Made by a program: the position numbers and the translations under genes. A stretch of DNA of 64,000 nucleotides, from the NCBI GenBank assembly GCA_034769895.1, contig CM068373.1:196520134-196584133 (forward strand), written 5' to 3'. Under the pieces are notes generated by a model. That model was not told where the DNA came from. It saw only the letters and a list, made by a program, of their open reading frames with translations, and ran no database searches. Below are positions 1 through 12,324 of the stretch, in pieces. The first letter of the stretch is position 1. Every line of letters starts with the position of its first letter. The stretch is from Magicicada septendecula. Taxonomy: Eukaryota > Arthropoda > Insecta > Hemiptera > Cicadidae.

Positions 1-257
1 CACGTTGTGGATCACTAGACAAGCCCACACGTACAGTTTAGCAACGTCAAAGTTGCCACGCAGAAAAATCATATAATAAAAGTACTCGTAATCGTAAATC
101 GTGGCCAGTATTAAAACTGAAGACTAGACAGAGCGACTTCAATAGTGTTCCGTGTTAGCGGAGCTGTAACGCGTAGAGATTCTAGACACTGGTCCACGTA
201 GTCGATATTACGTAAAATATTGTTCTGCAAGTTTTTACACGTATGAAGTTTGTTTTA
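1..257. other. No gene seen at window start
   Basis: Mixed-composition DNA without a supported ORF, RNA gene or repeat. It ends where the 48-bp minisatellite begins. Confidence 0.5.
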
Positions 258-592
258 TTTGGTAATATGCTTGCCGAGCACAATGCGTCCAATGTTATTA
301 TTTGGTAATATAATATGCTTGCCGAGCACAATGCGTCCAATGTTATTATTTGGTAATGTAATGTGCTTGCCGAGCACAATGGGTCCAACGTTATTATTTG
401 GTAATATAATATGCTTGCCGAGCACAATGCGTCCAATGTTATTATTTGGTAATGTAATGTGCTTGCCGAGCACAATGCGTCCAATGTTATTATTTGGCAA
501 TATAATATGCTTGCCGAGCACAATGCGTCCAATGTTATTATTTGGTAATGTAATGTGCTTGCCGAGCACAATGCGTCCAACGTTATTTCGAC
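258..592. repeat. 48-bp minisatellite, seven copies, alternating types
   Basis: Seven copies of a 48-bp unit containing TTGCCGAGCACAATGCGTCC start near 267, 315, 363, 411, 459, 507 and 555. From the second copy on, the text just before the core alternates between GTAATATAATATGC and GTAATGTAATGTGC, so the higher-order unit is a 96-bp dimer. Because 48 is divisible by 3, several frames on both strands stay open; these ORFs are artefacts. Confidence 0.95.
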
Positions 593-596
593 GAAA

Positions 597-796
597 CTGG
601 AAAAACCGAACTTAATTGTATTCAATCGTATCAACAGCAACACCGTCCACAGCGTAATGTCCAGTATAGTAACTGTCCAGCAATAGCCATTTATAAACGT
701 CTGTAATGTGGATTTATTTGACGTGACAAACGGGAAGCCCAAGAAAGTGCCCAGAACTATGAAAGGCGTTGAGGTCGCGAATATATTGCTTCCCAT
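597..796 (-). other. Open hydrophobic frame, possible membrane-protein exon relic
   Basis: Read on the minus strand from an ATG at 796, the frame gives about 65 residues with two hydrophobic stretches, then runs straight into the minisatellite. The opening (a short polar start, then STPFIVLGTFLGFPF) has a loose flavour of insect gustatory/odorant receptor N-termini, but no diagnostic motif is present. Another frame of the opposite strand is also open here. It may be nothing. Confidence 0.15.
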
Positions 797-1490
797 TTTT
801 TTTTCAATTTATGGTCTTTATTTAATATACGTTATACCATTTAAGGAAATAATATTTTATATATTAGCGTTCTCTGTAGTTAAAAAAACGTTACTGCTAG
901 GAAGTGCGATCGGAAGAGTAGAGTGAATGAGTTTTATTGTTAAAATTCTATGAATACGCAGGCCACAGTCAAGAGTCAATTAACGTAAAACGAACGTCTT
1001 AACAATAGGCCTACTAACCTAAACTAATTTGGAAACGGACAAATCTACACATCTGTTGTCAGAAGTTGCTGAACAAAGTCGTTCATTACTCGATTACAGG
1101 TCAAGTGTATTGGAAACAAAAAGTGTTGAGTTAATTGGAAGTCAATTTAACGACTCTCGAAATAGCTTTGTTGATAGAAGTGGTTGACAGAATTGACGTC
1201 ATGAGTCACTGCCACAACTGTTTTATTAATTGTGAGAGGAAAAAAGGATCGATTGGGTCGCGCTACTGCACTGCGTTCTGTGTTTTATTTTTACACCAGT
1301 AAAATTCTTCTTCTTCTTCCTCTTCTCCACCTTCTTCTTTTTCGTCGTTGTTCGTTTCCGAACGTCGTGACCCATTGTGTTTATACAGAACAGTGAAACT
1401 TCTCTGTTAGTGTTTCAATTTGGTCGATAGATTAGACCGGAGGTTTAACCTCCGTTCCTCTTCGTCTACAGTTACCGAAAGGTCTATTAT
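797..1490. other. Intergenic, nothing recognised
   Basis: No supported coding frame. A CTT/TCC-rich pyrimidine stretch lies near 1305-1345. No inverted or direct repeat links it to the rest of the window. Confidence 0.5.
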
Positions 1491-1496
1491 AAATTG

Positions 1497-1880
1497 GTAT
1501 CCCAAAGAAATTGCTACAACTCCTGGCTGTGACTATGGTTGGTTCCAGAGCAACGATGAGAGTTAGAAGTCACTCCACATCCACATTTCTTATTACGTCA
1601 GGCGTTAAACAAGGAGACGCACCGTCCTCTTTACTCTTTAGCTTAGTTTTAGAAGCAATAATCAATACGATGGAAATTAGGGGATGTGTAGGAATGAAAA
1701 CCACATAAATTCTTGCTTATGCTGACGGTGTAGCCGTTATAAGTAGAAACAAAAACTCATTGAACGAAGCTGTAATTAATATAGATACCAAGACAACGGG
1801 GGAGAGAACTTAAAATAAATGATAATAAAACCAAATACATGGAAATTACAAGAACATCATGTAACAGACAACTTGTACAA
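1497..1880 (+). pseudogene. LINE reverse transcriptase relic
   Basis: The plus-strand frame from 1511 encodes SGVKQGDAPSSLLFSLVLE, the GVxQGDxLSPLLF block of non-LTR retrotransposon reverse transcriptases. After an in-frame TAA at 1706-1708 the same frame resumes with AYADGVAVIS, the palm YADD catalytic box with its second aspartate changed to glycine, then a KTKYME block in a shifted context. About 130 codons of palm domain remain, without fingers, endonuclease or 3' tail. The stop and the damaged YADD box show a dead copy. The clade cannot be fixed from this piece. Confidence 0.8.
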
Positions 1881-2282
1881 TGATAAAATCATTAATTTGA
1901 ACACGTGAGTGAATTTTCCTACTTAGGCTCGTAAATAAACTACACCAATACTGCAACCCCCCTTTTATTTTATAAGTTTTTTTTTTGTAAATTTTTTTTT
2001 TGAATTTTTATTTTATTTTATTTATTTTTTTATTAAGTTTTTTTTTTTTTGTAAAGGGGAGAGACATAATATTTAGAACTAGGTGGTGAACCTAGAGGAA
2101 GCATAAGTGTGCAAAGGCCCAAATACAATTACAGACATGTCCCCCCAGGTGAATGACAGGACTTGCAAATGAAAAAAGTCTATTAACAAACAAGCGTGTA
2201 CTTTATTAAGCATGCAACTCTTACATGAGATGACAAGTTATAGATTGAACAAAGAGCAAATTAACTGCAGGATTATATATAT
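1881..2282. other. AT-rich intergenic with T tracts
   Basis: Long T runs lie at about 1975-2055, followed by AT-rich DNA. No gene. It ends at the ATAT target duplication of the following LTR element. Confidence 0.6.
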
Positions 2283-5200
2283 TGTAACAGTACCAAAATT
2301 ATGGTAGTTACATAATATAAACTAATGTAACGTCAAGTATGAGAAAAACATGGAAGTATATCTAGATAAATAAACCTAAGTGTATATAAGTGTGTATCTA
2401 CAAATATATTAATAAAAAATCCAACAATGAAGAAGAGAATACTAATATATCAACATTAAATACAAAATAAAGAAAGAAAAATGCCACAAGCCCAAAACAA
2501 AATATCAGTAACTAGACCCAATAGGATCCAACAGTGAGGGGAATCAACGAAACGAGGACCAACAAGATCCAACAACAATGGAGATAAATAAAAATAGCAA
2601 TTACAATGAAAATATAGGAAGAAGAAGAAAGAAGAAGGACCAGGAAGAGCACCAAGAAGAAGAAAGAAGATGGACAGAAGATATAAGGACTCAACATAAA
2701 CCACGTATACTAAAGACAATGTAAGTGATTATAAATGTGAAAAGAAAACCAGTGTGAAACATTTAAGGAACCACAAACAATTACAGTGTGTACTTAATAC
2801 AAATGTGAAACCTGTGAATAACTAACTAATTTCAACTGAATAAACCACACAAACAATTACAGTGATGAAGTTTACAGTGTGAGAAATATGTTAATTTCAT
2901 GATGAAACAACAAAAATTAAAAATAGTCAAATAAACACAGACAATGAGTGTGACTAATTTAATAAAGTTGTAATCAATACACTTAATCATAAGACCACCA
3001 GATTAGAACAAAATAGAACAATTATGTTATTGTTCATAGAGAACTGACAACAAATAAAAGACATTTGTTAAGTATCAAACAATGACAGGAATTAAGTTCC
3101 ACCATTGACCAGAAAAATATTGTAAATAATACAAAAAAGATTTGTGTTAATGTGTAAGAAGGAATTGTATAAACATGTGTAACAAAATAGGTAAAGTATT
3201 ATGTTAATATACCGTAGTGAAGTCAGTTTAGTAGTAGAAAAATACTGCACTAAAACAGATGGTACATTGTTACACAACCCACAGGGAAGAGACCTATTAC
3301 AACAGAAAATGATACATATTAGTATAAATATATGATCATCAACTATGTTATCAAACGAGAATTTATTATAAGTAATAATAATAAATATTGAGAGACAATG
3401 TTATATATTGCAAAACAATGTAAATAGAACAAGTGAAACATAATGGCACAGAGAATAGCAGAGATGAGAAAAGTATGCCAATTTAGTTAAGCAAAGTACA
3501 GTATCAAAACCAATATCAATGTTTATAAGAGTATTACCAGTAGTGAGATAAATATCTGATAATACATTGAGGACAGATTCTGAACATGATAAGAACAATA
3601 TTGTAACTAAATTATTGTAAACTAACTAACTATGTACATATGACCAGAAGTAAGCTGAACCATTGTATAACTAATTAGTTAAGAAAAATACTGTATCAAA
3701 TGATACTTCCCAATGATACTTTGAGAACAGATAATGATCATAAAAACAGTCATATTATATACAAACAATTAAAAACCAAATGACTAATATGAAGAAAACC
3801 AAATGTAAACAAACATTGACAAACAAGTTATTTATGAAAAATATAGCATATAAACTTGTGTAAAAGTAAATGGAAACATTACCAAAAGTTAGAATAATAT
3901 CTAATGCTACTTTGGGAATCCAAACCAAATAGAACAATAACAATTTAGTTGTTGTATTAGAAAAAATAAATGACTATTATGATATGACACAACATAAACA
4001 GAGCCATTACTGAAAGATTGAAGAGTTCTGAACTAATTAAAAGATAACCATTATATATAATAAATTAGGTACTATGTGTGTACACTAATTATAATCATTA
4101 CATGATATGATTTATATAGAGAAGACCAAAAATAAGGTGAAAAATTGTATAAGAGAGATAGGAGAGGACTGAAACTATGTAAATATTAAATTAACCACAG
4201 TCATATATAGATATTATAGTGTAAAATTGTGTAAATAAACATTACTAGTATTATTAGATAGTAATATGATCATTTTAAATAAGAAAAATTAGTTCTAAGC
4301 ATATTTATGAAAAATCTAACATGGACGCTTAATGACGCCATAACGAGATTTGTGTAGGGAACAATTATTCCCAAATTGTAAATTAAACCAATTGAGATAT
4401 AGACTCAAAGTGTTTATTTAAGAAGTGTTTTATTATAATTAAGTAAAATCTGGCGTAACGAACTTATAAAAATAAGATACACCAGAAATAACAAATAAAA
4501 TCGTTATTGTGATAGTAGTGATGAACGGAAAATAAGCGTTTTTGGACTTAAATTATCAAGCAAAACGTCCTGAATTCACTGATATCAACCAATTAACGAT
4601 AGGACGTAAAGTAAGAAAGTTATGGTAATTTTAAACTTTTCAGTTAAATTTTTGTACCAGTGATGACGTCAAAAAGCCTCCACACCAAACTCGATTTTGT
4701 CAAAAAATTAAATATTTTAATAAAACAAAGGCCTTTGGGTCAGAGAGTACAACGTCTCCAGCCAATAGAATGAATGACTTTCGACAGACAACCGAGAGAC
4801 GCTTCAGAGGAGCAGGACAGTCTACGATCAACCATCAGACGAATAGGCCACGCCGCTCAAGACAAAAAGAAGAAGTTTATTTTTTAAAACTGTGCGCGCC
4901 ATATACGTCAGTACAACAACATACAGTTAACCTTAACACAACATTTATACATACGAGTGAAAAAGTGCGGAGTTGATTAATTAAACAAGTAGGTCAGTGT
5001 ATAATGTCGACCATACTTGCGAGTGATGTGTTAAATAAGAAACAGGGAGTACAATTTTATTTGAACAATATTGACGAAAATAATAATTTTTGTGAATAGC
5101 TAACTTTCGATACCAGCAAGTCAGATAATGCAGAGTATCGAAAACAGTAATTAAATTATCAGAATTAAGGAAAGATTTAAATCACCATTATTAAAATATT

Positions 5201-6533
5201 ATAAAAATATTTGAATTAATTATAATAATTTAAAATATAATGTTTGAAATAATTATTAATGAATACAAGAATATTTAGTCACTCATTTGACTAAACTTAT
5301 TTTTCTTGAATTTTTTCGATGTTTTGAAATATACTTTATTAGTTTTCATACAGTATAAATAAATGTAATTCTGATAATCGTATATTCAATTATTACGAAT
5401 GATATGTTTATATGTATAGTTTAAGAAATAATAACTGTTAAGAAATAATACTTATCCATTGTAACAACACCGGTTAATTCTAACCTCAGAAACCATTACG
5501 GTAACTTGATAATTTCAATATTACCGATCTGTTCTCAAGTAACATCCAAATCAAATAGAATAATTAACAAGAGTTTTTTGAGAAATTTTTCTCTTGTGAA
5601 TAGATGATTTTTAAAACGAATTATTAAACGAAAGTAATACATTTTTAAATACTGTACAAGTCATACAGCTTGATAATTGCAAACTAGTATTAGAGATGCG
5701 TGCGCATGCCCGCGTACGATAGTTTCATAAATACCAGACATATGGTACCAATTTTTGATTTTTTATATTTGTTCACGTATTATTCATTATTGTTAATTCT
5801 ATATCGTTATTTGTATTACATCTTGTGCCTGGTATCATGTTACCTAAAAGAACCTAACGAAATATGGTAATTCACTGAATCAAAGTAACATAACCTATTG
5901 CAGTTAAATTATTGTACTAATAACAGGTCTACCAGCCTTGAGGAATTAGACTGAGTCTTATTTGAATTTTTTTATTGTAATCAGTAATTGAAAGGTTGTT
6001 AACTATTGCTTATTAATTGTCAAAGATTTTATTATTTATTAAATTGTTAATAAACCTCCAATTTTATTACCATAAAAGGAGTATCATTTCTATTAAAAAT
6101 AAATTCATTTATTTTTTAATCAGTTCTGACACAGGTGGCGGAAGAATTTAAAAAGATTTAGCATAATTCAGAATATTCATCAGATATTGCTTCATTTACT
6201 ATTGTGTGTGATAATATATTAAATATTCAATCCGAATATTTACTTGTATTTGAAGTGCATGTTTTCAGAAGGAACGTCACAGAACAGGATTGAAGTATTC
6301 AAGTGTGGTAAGTGAGAGAGATACACAACAAAGTGCGCGAACCATTTTTAAAATAAAAGGAGTGAACTATTATAACGTACCCATTAAAAACAATACAATA
6401 ACACCAATAACCTTAACAATTACGATTACATCTTTTAATAAACAACATTATCGTAGATACCAGTGCGTGTCTACACTCACACGAACACACCAAAATATAA
6501 ATAAATATCTTATACTTGTAATTTTACTTTACA
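2283..6533 (+). repeat. 5' LTR of element A (4.25 kb)
   Basis: Starts TGTAACAGTACC and ends TTTACTTTACA. It matches 10245-16748 over its whole length, interrupted there by a solo LTR and a Penelope-like insertion. At 4.25 kb it is far longer than typical LTRs. Small open frames inside it recur in both LTRs only because the LTR is repeated; none resembles a known protein. Confidence 0.93.
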
Positions 6534-6535
6534 AG

Positions 6536-6556
6536 TTGGCGCTCCATCGCGGGGCA
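6536..6556 (+). promoter_or_regulatory. Candidate primer-binding site of element A
   Basis: Two bases after the LTR end comes TTGGCGCTCCATCGCGGGG, shaped like a tRNA primer-binding site of the TGGCGC.. type. A second, similar block (ACAAGTTGACGCCCAACGTC) follows at 6615-6634, again preceded by text like the LTR end. Which tRNA is used could not be decided. Confidence 0.45.
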
Positions 6557-6726
6557 GAAGTGATTGAAGATCACACAGCAATACTACTACAATATAAACT
6601 TGTAATTATACATTACAAGTTGACGCCCAACGTCTGAGCACGATTTAAGGGAAATTACACCATAACTAGTGACCCAATCACCCCAATTCGTGAAAAAGAC
6701 AGCAGGTACATTACCAATACAGCAAG

Positions 6727-8304
6727 ATGTACACCAGCAAATTAAAATCGAGATCAAAATCACGATCAACGTCGAGGAAGAGGGCAACCGAGGTGGAGAA
6801 GGAGACCAGAAGAGAAGAAAAAGAGGCCATGTCGACGGAAGATGTAGAAGAAGTTGTATTGGAAACGAAGGAAAAAACAATTGAACCAGCGGAGGGGGTT
6901 CAGCAGCCTATGGAAGAACCGGAAATAATATCTCAAGGAGTTCTGCCGGAAATAATACCACAAGAAATCCTACCGGAGGATAGACAACCCGAAGAATTGA
7001 TGCACACCAAAGACAGATACATCATCGAAATGTTAATGAGAATAGAGGAAGGCCTGAAATCCACCAAAGCGGAATTAAATAATAAAATAGAAGAAGGCCA
7101 GAAGTCCACAGACCAGAAGATGAACAAATCCATAGAATCAATGGAGTCATTGAAAACAGACTTAAACCATAAAATAGAAGAAGCCAGTCGATCCACAAAC
7201 CAAAAAATAGAGGAAGGCCAGAAGGAGAACCAGAGACATATAGAGTTGTTAAAAGAAGAATTTAATAACCAAATAAGTGAGACGAATAGGAGAATGGAAG
7301 AGGGTCAAAGGAAAACCGAAAAATTGTTGGAAAAGAAAATGGCCATCATGAAAGAAGATTTATCGGCAGAGTTGGGAGTAAAAATCGACAAGATCAACAG
7401 GAAATTAGACCGCATGAATAAGAGAATAAAGGGAGATGACAAGGAGATCGTGGAATCAATAAATACGGTAGTGAAGGATGATTACAAGCAGTCAAGAAAG
7501 ACAATAAAAAGATGTTGTGAAGAGGCAGAAGAGAGTGTTAAGAAGATAAGAAGAGAAGTAATAGTAGACGATCAAATGGAGGTTGAAGAAGTACTTGAAG
7601 AGAAGAACATGGAACAGACGAATCCAGAGCCTAAAGAGAGTGGAGAAAAGAAGATCCAAATAATTAAAGAAAAGGAAGAAGTGAAGATAGAAGAAAGAAG
7701 AACCCTACGTCCGAGGAAGGCAAGAGTTACAAAGGAATTGATTGAAATGACTAGAAATGGTCTGATTAATGTGGTCAACGTACCGATCATTAACCATGAA
7801 GAAGGGGTCTTTAGGAAGGAGTATCGGAGGAGCATCATGGAGATGGACAAGGAGGAAGATTATATAACAACAAAGAAGAAGATGACCAACAGAATATCTC
7901 AACCACGTATTTCCAAAAGAAGAGTGAAATACTTTAAGAAAAAGGAAGGCTACCAAGAGAAATGGGACCGGATTGTTGAAGGATACGCCAGAGAGATAAG
8001 AGAACTGCGGAAGAAGAGGAGTCAAGTAACGGAAGTACACAATCAAAGGATAGATGAAGATACCCAAACCAAATTGAGGGAGTTATCAAACATCAGCACT
8101 GACAGCCACCAGAAGAACAATGGAAACAAATGTATTGAAGAAAGAGAGGGAAGGAAGACAGAAGAATGGAAGGCAGACTCAGCCCCAATAGCTTTCAAAT
8201 GGAAGAACCAGATGATAGCCCGATACCTGTCAAGAACGGACGGAAGTATGGATACTAAAGAAGTCCGATCGACAAGAAGAGAGGAGAACGACGATTACGG
8301 CTAA
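6727..8304 (+). CDS. Coiled-coil Gag-like protein of element A (525 aa)
   Basis: The only large ORF in the interior of LTR element A. The protein is very rich in K, E and R. An SR-rich basic start (KSRSKSRSTSRKR) is followed by an acidic stretch to about residue 95. From about 95 to 235 there are repeated amphipathic segments containing IEEGQKST and related strings, strongly suggesting a long coiled coil. The C-terminal half is basic and charged. No CCHC zinc knuckle, protease DTG box or RT motif is visible. By position after the primer-binding site it takes the place of gag and may form a particle or bind RNA, but that is inference. A recognisable capsid fold was not seen. Confidence 0.7.
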   Translation: MYTSKLKSRSKSRSTSRKRATEVEKETRREEKEAMSTEDVEEVVLETKEKTIEPAEGVQQPMEEPEIISQGVLPEIIPQEILPEDRQPEELMHTKDRYIIEMLMRIEEGLKSTKAELNNKIEEGQKSTDQKMNKSIESMESLKTDLNHKIEEASRSTNQKIEEGQKENQRHIELLKEEFNNQISETNRRMEEGQRKTEKLLEKKMAIMKEDLSAELGVKIDKINRKLDRMNKRIKGDDKEIVESINTVVKDDYKQSRKTIKRCCEEAEESVKKIRREVIVDDQMEVEEVLEEKNMEQTNPEPKESGEKKIQIIKEKEEVKIEERRTLRPRKARVTKELIEMTRNGLINVVNVPIINHEEGVFRKEYRRSIMEMDKEEDYITTKKKMTNRISQPRISKRRVKYFKKKEGYQEKWDRIVEGYAREIRELRKKRSQVTEVHNQRIDEDTQTKLRELSNISTDSHQKNNGNKCIEEREGRKTEEWKADSAPIAFKWKNQMIARYLSRTDGSMDTKEVRSTRREENDDYG

Positions 8305-8785
8305 AACATAAAATATACACTGAATTATGGGACTGACTATTATGATAACCAGTAATGCCTATAATCAAACCTCAATGAAAAAATATATTGAAAATTAAAT
8401 TATGGGACCAAAAAGTGAAAAGATAGCGATAAGGATTATTTTATCATTGATAATGTAAAGGATGAAAATATTTGTTATGAAAAATGAAGGTATAATTATG
8501 AATATAACTATTGACTATATCAAGATGAAAAATGAAATGTGGCCATGAAGATTATTGTTATTTAAGAGTGAAAAATGAAAATATGATTATAAAAATAGAT
8601 GTTGACTAAAGAAAAAAGGATGTGTTACTATTATGAAAATTACTATGTGTGTATATTAAATGAGAAATAACTGTATAATTATGTATTGAACATTGAATAT
8701 ATTGTAATTTTATAATGTGAGAAAACATACTTCAAGAGAATTAATGTAAAGGATTCAGAACATTGTATTTGTTAATAATAACGTA
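8305..8785. other. AT-rich interior of element A
   Basis: Noncoding, A-rich DNA between the ORF and the 103-bp array. Nothing else seen. Confidence 0.6.
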
Positions 8786-9405
8786 CTAATAAAATGAATA
8801 TACGAGAAAGACGCATTACATCCTAGGCACATATGAATTCCAAGAGCCACGTCAACAAGTAAAACTTAACATCCTACCCGTACTATAATAAAAAAAATGA
8901 ATATACGAGAAAGGCGCATTACATCCTAGGCACATATGAATTCCAAGAGCCACGTCAACAAGTAAATAAAGAACAACTCACCCGTACTAATAAAAAGAAT
9001 ATACGAGACTGACAAATAACATCCTTGGCACGTACAAATAATTCCAAGAGCCACGTCAACAAGTAATTATAACATCTTACCCGTACTATAGAAGAAGAGT
9101 ATGAATATACGAGAAAGACAAACAACATCCCTGGCAAAAAATATTTCCAAGAGCCTAGTCAACAAGTAAAATTTTAACATCTTACCCGTACTATAGAAGA
9201 AGAGTATGAATATACGAGGCCGACACACAACATCTATGGCAAAAATATTTCCAAGAGCCTAGTCAACAAGTAAAATTTTAACATCTTACCCGTACTATAG
9301 AAGAAGAGTATGAATATACGAGGCCGACACACAACATCTATGGCAAAAATATTTCCAAGAGCCTAGTCAACAAGTAAAATTTTAACATCTTACCCGTACT
9401 GTAGA
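8786..9405. repeat. Tandem array, about 103-bp unit, six copies
   Basis: Units begin GAATATACGAGA or GAATATACGAGG near 8796, 8899, 8997, 9103, 9208 and 9312, each followed by CATCCTAGGCAC-like text, CCAAGAGCC.., GTCAACAAGTAA and CCCGTACTA. The last copies are almost identical to one another, a sign of recent local expansion. It lies downstream of the gag-like ORF where pol would be expected. Confidence 0.92.
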
Positions 9406-10244
9406 AAAAAGAAAGAAAGAAGAAACAAATGAGAAGTTGGAAAAAATGAAACCAAAGTAATGTATTAATGTAGACAAACCACCACACACAACCACATTGT
9501 TTCTAGTGTATGTGACTAGAGAAGAAGCCAATACCACATGGAATATGAATACCAAATAAAAACCATGAAGAAGAAAAAACAAATGTACTTATGAATTATA
9601 TCTAGAAGAATGAAACCTGAGATGAAGAATATGACGAGACGACATTCAAAGTGACAACAAAATGAAGAGATTAATCAATGATAATGAAGAATGAAAAAAT
9701 AATATACTAACGAAGATAATCATGAGAGTATACCAGTGAGGAAGTGTAAAACAAACTATCCCTATAATATGTGAAGAATATAGTTAAGTTGAATCAAGAA
9801 AAGAGAGAATAACAATGTATAAACTGCAGATGCATGAATTAATCCCAAGGATATTTATTATTTGTCGGAAGAACGACCACTATTATTATTTTTGATGATT
9901 TGAAATGAATTGACTGAAGAGTAATGCCAGCAATCATTTATTATTATTGAAGGAGATGATTTGCCTCCATATTTATTGAAGTTAGTATGGCCAGTAGAGT
10001 TGAATAGCCAAAGTGAGCCGCTCTAAACTGCCCCAGCTAAACTTATGTTAGGGAATTAGGGAACTAAATAAACAAGGGAGATGATTACATAGAGAAGATA
10101 TAAATACGATTCAAATAGAAGAAAGTGAAGGGATATATGGAAAAAACATGTGAATCAACATGGAATGTACAACAATTGATAAATTCTTCAATGAAAAATA
10201 TATTATAATAATTCAGAATTAATCAATTCTTATAGGAAGGCATA
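9406..10244. other. Noncoding interior of element A up to the 3' LTR
   Basis: A-rich DNA without a gene. Purine-rich text (TATAGGAAGGCATA) sits immediately before the 3' LTR and is the likely polypurine tract. Confidence 0.55.
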
Positions 10245-11028
10245 TGTAACAGTACCAAAATTATGGTAGTTACATAATATAAACTAATGTAACGTCAAGT
10301 ATGAGAAAAACATGGAAGTATATCTAGATAAATAAACCTAAGTGTATATAAGTGTGTATCTACAAATATATTAATAAAAAATCCAACAATGAAGAAGAGA
10401 ATACTAATATATCAACATTAAATACAAAATGAAGAAAGAAAAATGCCACAAGCCCAAAACAAAATATCAGTAACTAGACCCAATAGGATCCAACAGTGAG
10501 GGGAATCAACGAAACAAGGACCAACAAGATCCAACAACAATGGAGATAAATAAAAATAGCAATTACAATGAAAATATAGGAAGACGAAGAAAGAAGAAGG
10601 ACCAGGAAGAGCACCAAGAAGAAGACAGAAGATGGACAGAAGATATAAGGACTCAACATAAACCAGGTATACTAAAGACAATGTAAGTGATTATAAATGT
10701 GAAAAGAAAACCAGTGTGAAACATTTAAGGAACCACAAACAATTACAGTGTGTACTTAATACAAATGTGAAGCCTGTGAATAACTAACTAATTTCAACTG
10801 AATAAACCACACAAACAATTACAGTGATGAAGTTTACAGTGTGAGAAATATGTTAATTTCATGATGAAACAACAAAAATTAAAAATAGTCAAATAAACAC
10901 AGACAATGAGTGTGACTAATTTAATAAAGTTGTAATCAATACACTTAATCATAAGACCACCAGATTAGAACAAAATAGAACAATTATGTTATTGTTCATA
11001 GAGAACTGACAACAAATAAAAGACATTT

Positions 11029-12295
11029 TGTAACAGTACAGACTGACTCAGTACCAGAATTATGGGGATTTTCAATTTTTATATTATGTAATTATTAAAC
11101 ATACAGAATGGTTAGGTACATTGTCCCTCTGAAAAAAGGAACAACGCAAATTCGGCCAGAGTAAAACACCAAGGTCTCCGGTGGACGTGAAAACATCAAA
11201 ATATACCATGGCGGTGTTTATGACGAAGTACAACAATATGCATTATGATTGGGCTATAACACAGCTCCGTCATCGCTAAGAACAATGACGCACTGAGTAC
11301 AATGTGTGTAACGAGGCGTTGTCCAGCAAGACAAAGCGGGATGACGTAAGAACTACACACACACCAGCGCAAATTTACATTTGCCTCGTTCTCATTTCAA
11401 CGCCATTCTTCATAGCAGCCACAGCGATGTATCGTTGTGTGCACAAAATTTTCCAATAATTTAAATACAACTGGCAAAATGTTAGCCATTACAGTGGAGC
11501 AAGAAAGGCTCATATAACTAGTTAACATACAGTTACTTAAAATGTAAATTCAGTGTAATATCAACCTAATTAAACGACAGACTAAAAAAGGCGAACACCG
11601 GCCAACACCATGGGTAGCAAGCACGATCAACGGATGGACATCAGCACCGATTAACCAGAGAAGTTCCTTTCATTATTTTCTATCTTATGAGCTCATTAAT
11701 ATTCAATTGTTAATTAAAGAATGTAAGGGTCTAAAATTGAGTGTGCAAATGAGAGAGTGGATGCATGGCCATAAAAAACATATGCCGAGGGCATTGGTTT
11801 GTGTAATAAATTTAAAACTCTATTCATTCATCATGTTGAAGCTGCAGCAGTAATGTTAAACTGATATTAATCCAACAATAAAGCAATTAAAGAATACCAA
11901 GAGATATAAAAAGGCAACCGCCATTTTGTTTTGAGTCAGGTCACCTGACTTCATTGTAGTAAACACATGGTTCTGTATGTACGAAAGTAGAGTGAAATTA
12001 AATTCAATGGTTAACCTCCAGAATATTGTGTTATCAATTGTGTCGTCCACTGTGTTTCGAAATCTTCCTGTACCCGACCCTGGAACCCTTAGGTATAAAA
12101 CAGTGTATAAAAGCAGCAGATGAGCCCGGCTAATAATGAATTTGGTGAGTACCAGTAGTACCGAATTATGGTATTTGTCATACATATCTTGCTAGATATA
12201 TGTAATAATATTATAAGTAGTAAAAGTTGAGAGTAGAATATTACAATTGCCGCCCTCACAGTGACTTATTATATGACTTTATATTTAAAATTACA
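11029..12295 (+). mobile_element. Solo LTR (1267 bp) with ATTT target duplication
   Basis: A 1267-bp segment starting TGTAACAGTACAG and ending AATTACA is absent from the other LTR of element A. ATTT flanks it at 11025-11028 and 12296-12299. The uninterrupted counterpart (around 3061-3070) has the site once. TG..CA ends, a 4-bp duplication and no coding region make it a solo LTR. Its first bases resemble the start of element A's LTR, so the families may be related. Confidence 0.88.
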
Positions 12296-12324
12296 ATTTG
12301 TTAAGTATCAAACAATGACAGGAA

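Noticed and set aside
182..615. Long open frames on both strands (up to 204 codons)
   Set aside because: Produced by the 48-bp repeat, whose length is a multiple of three; the repeat peptides have no independent support.
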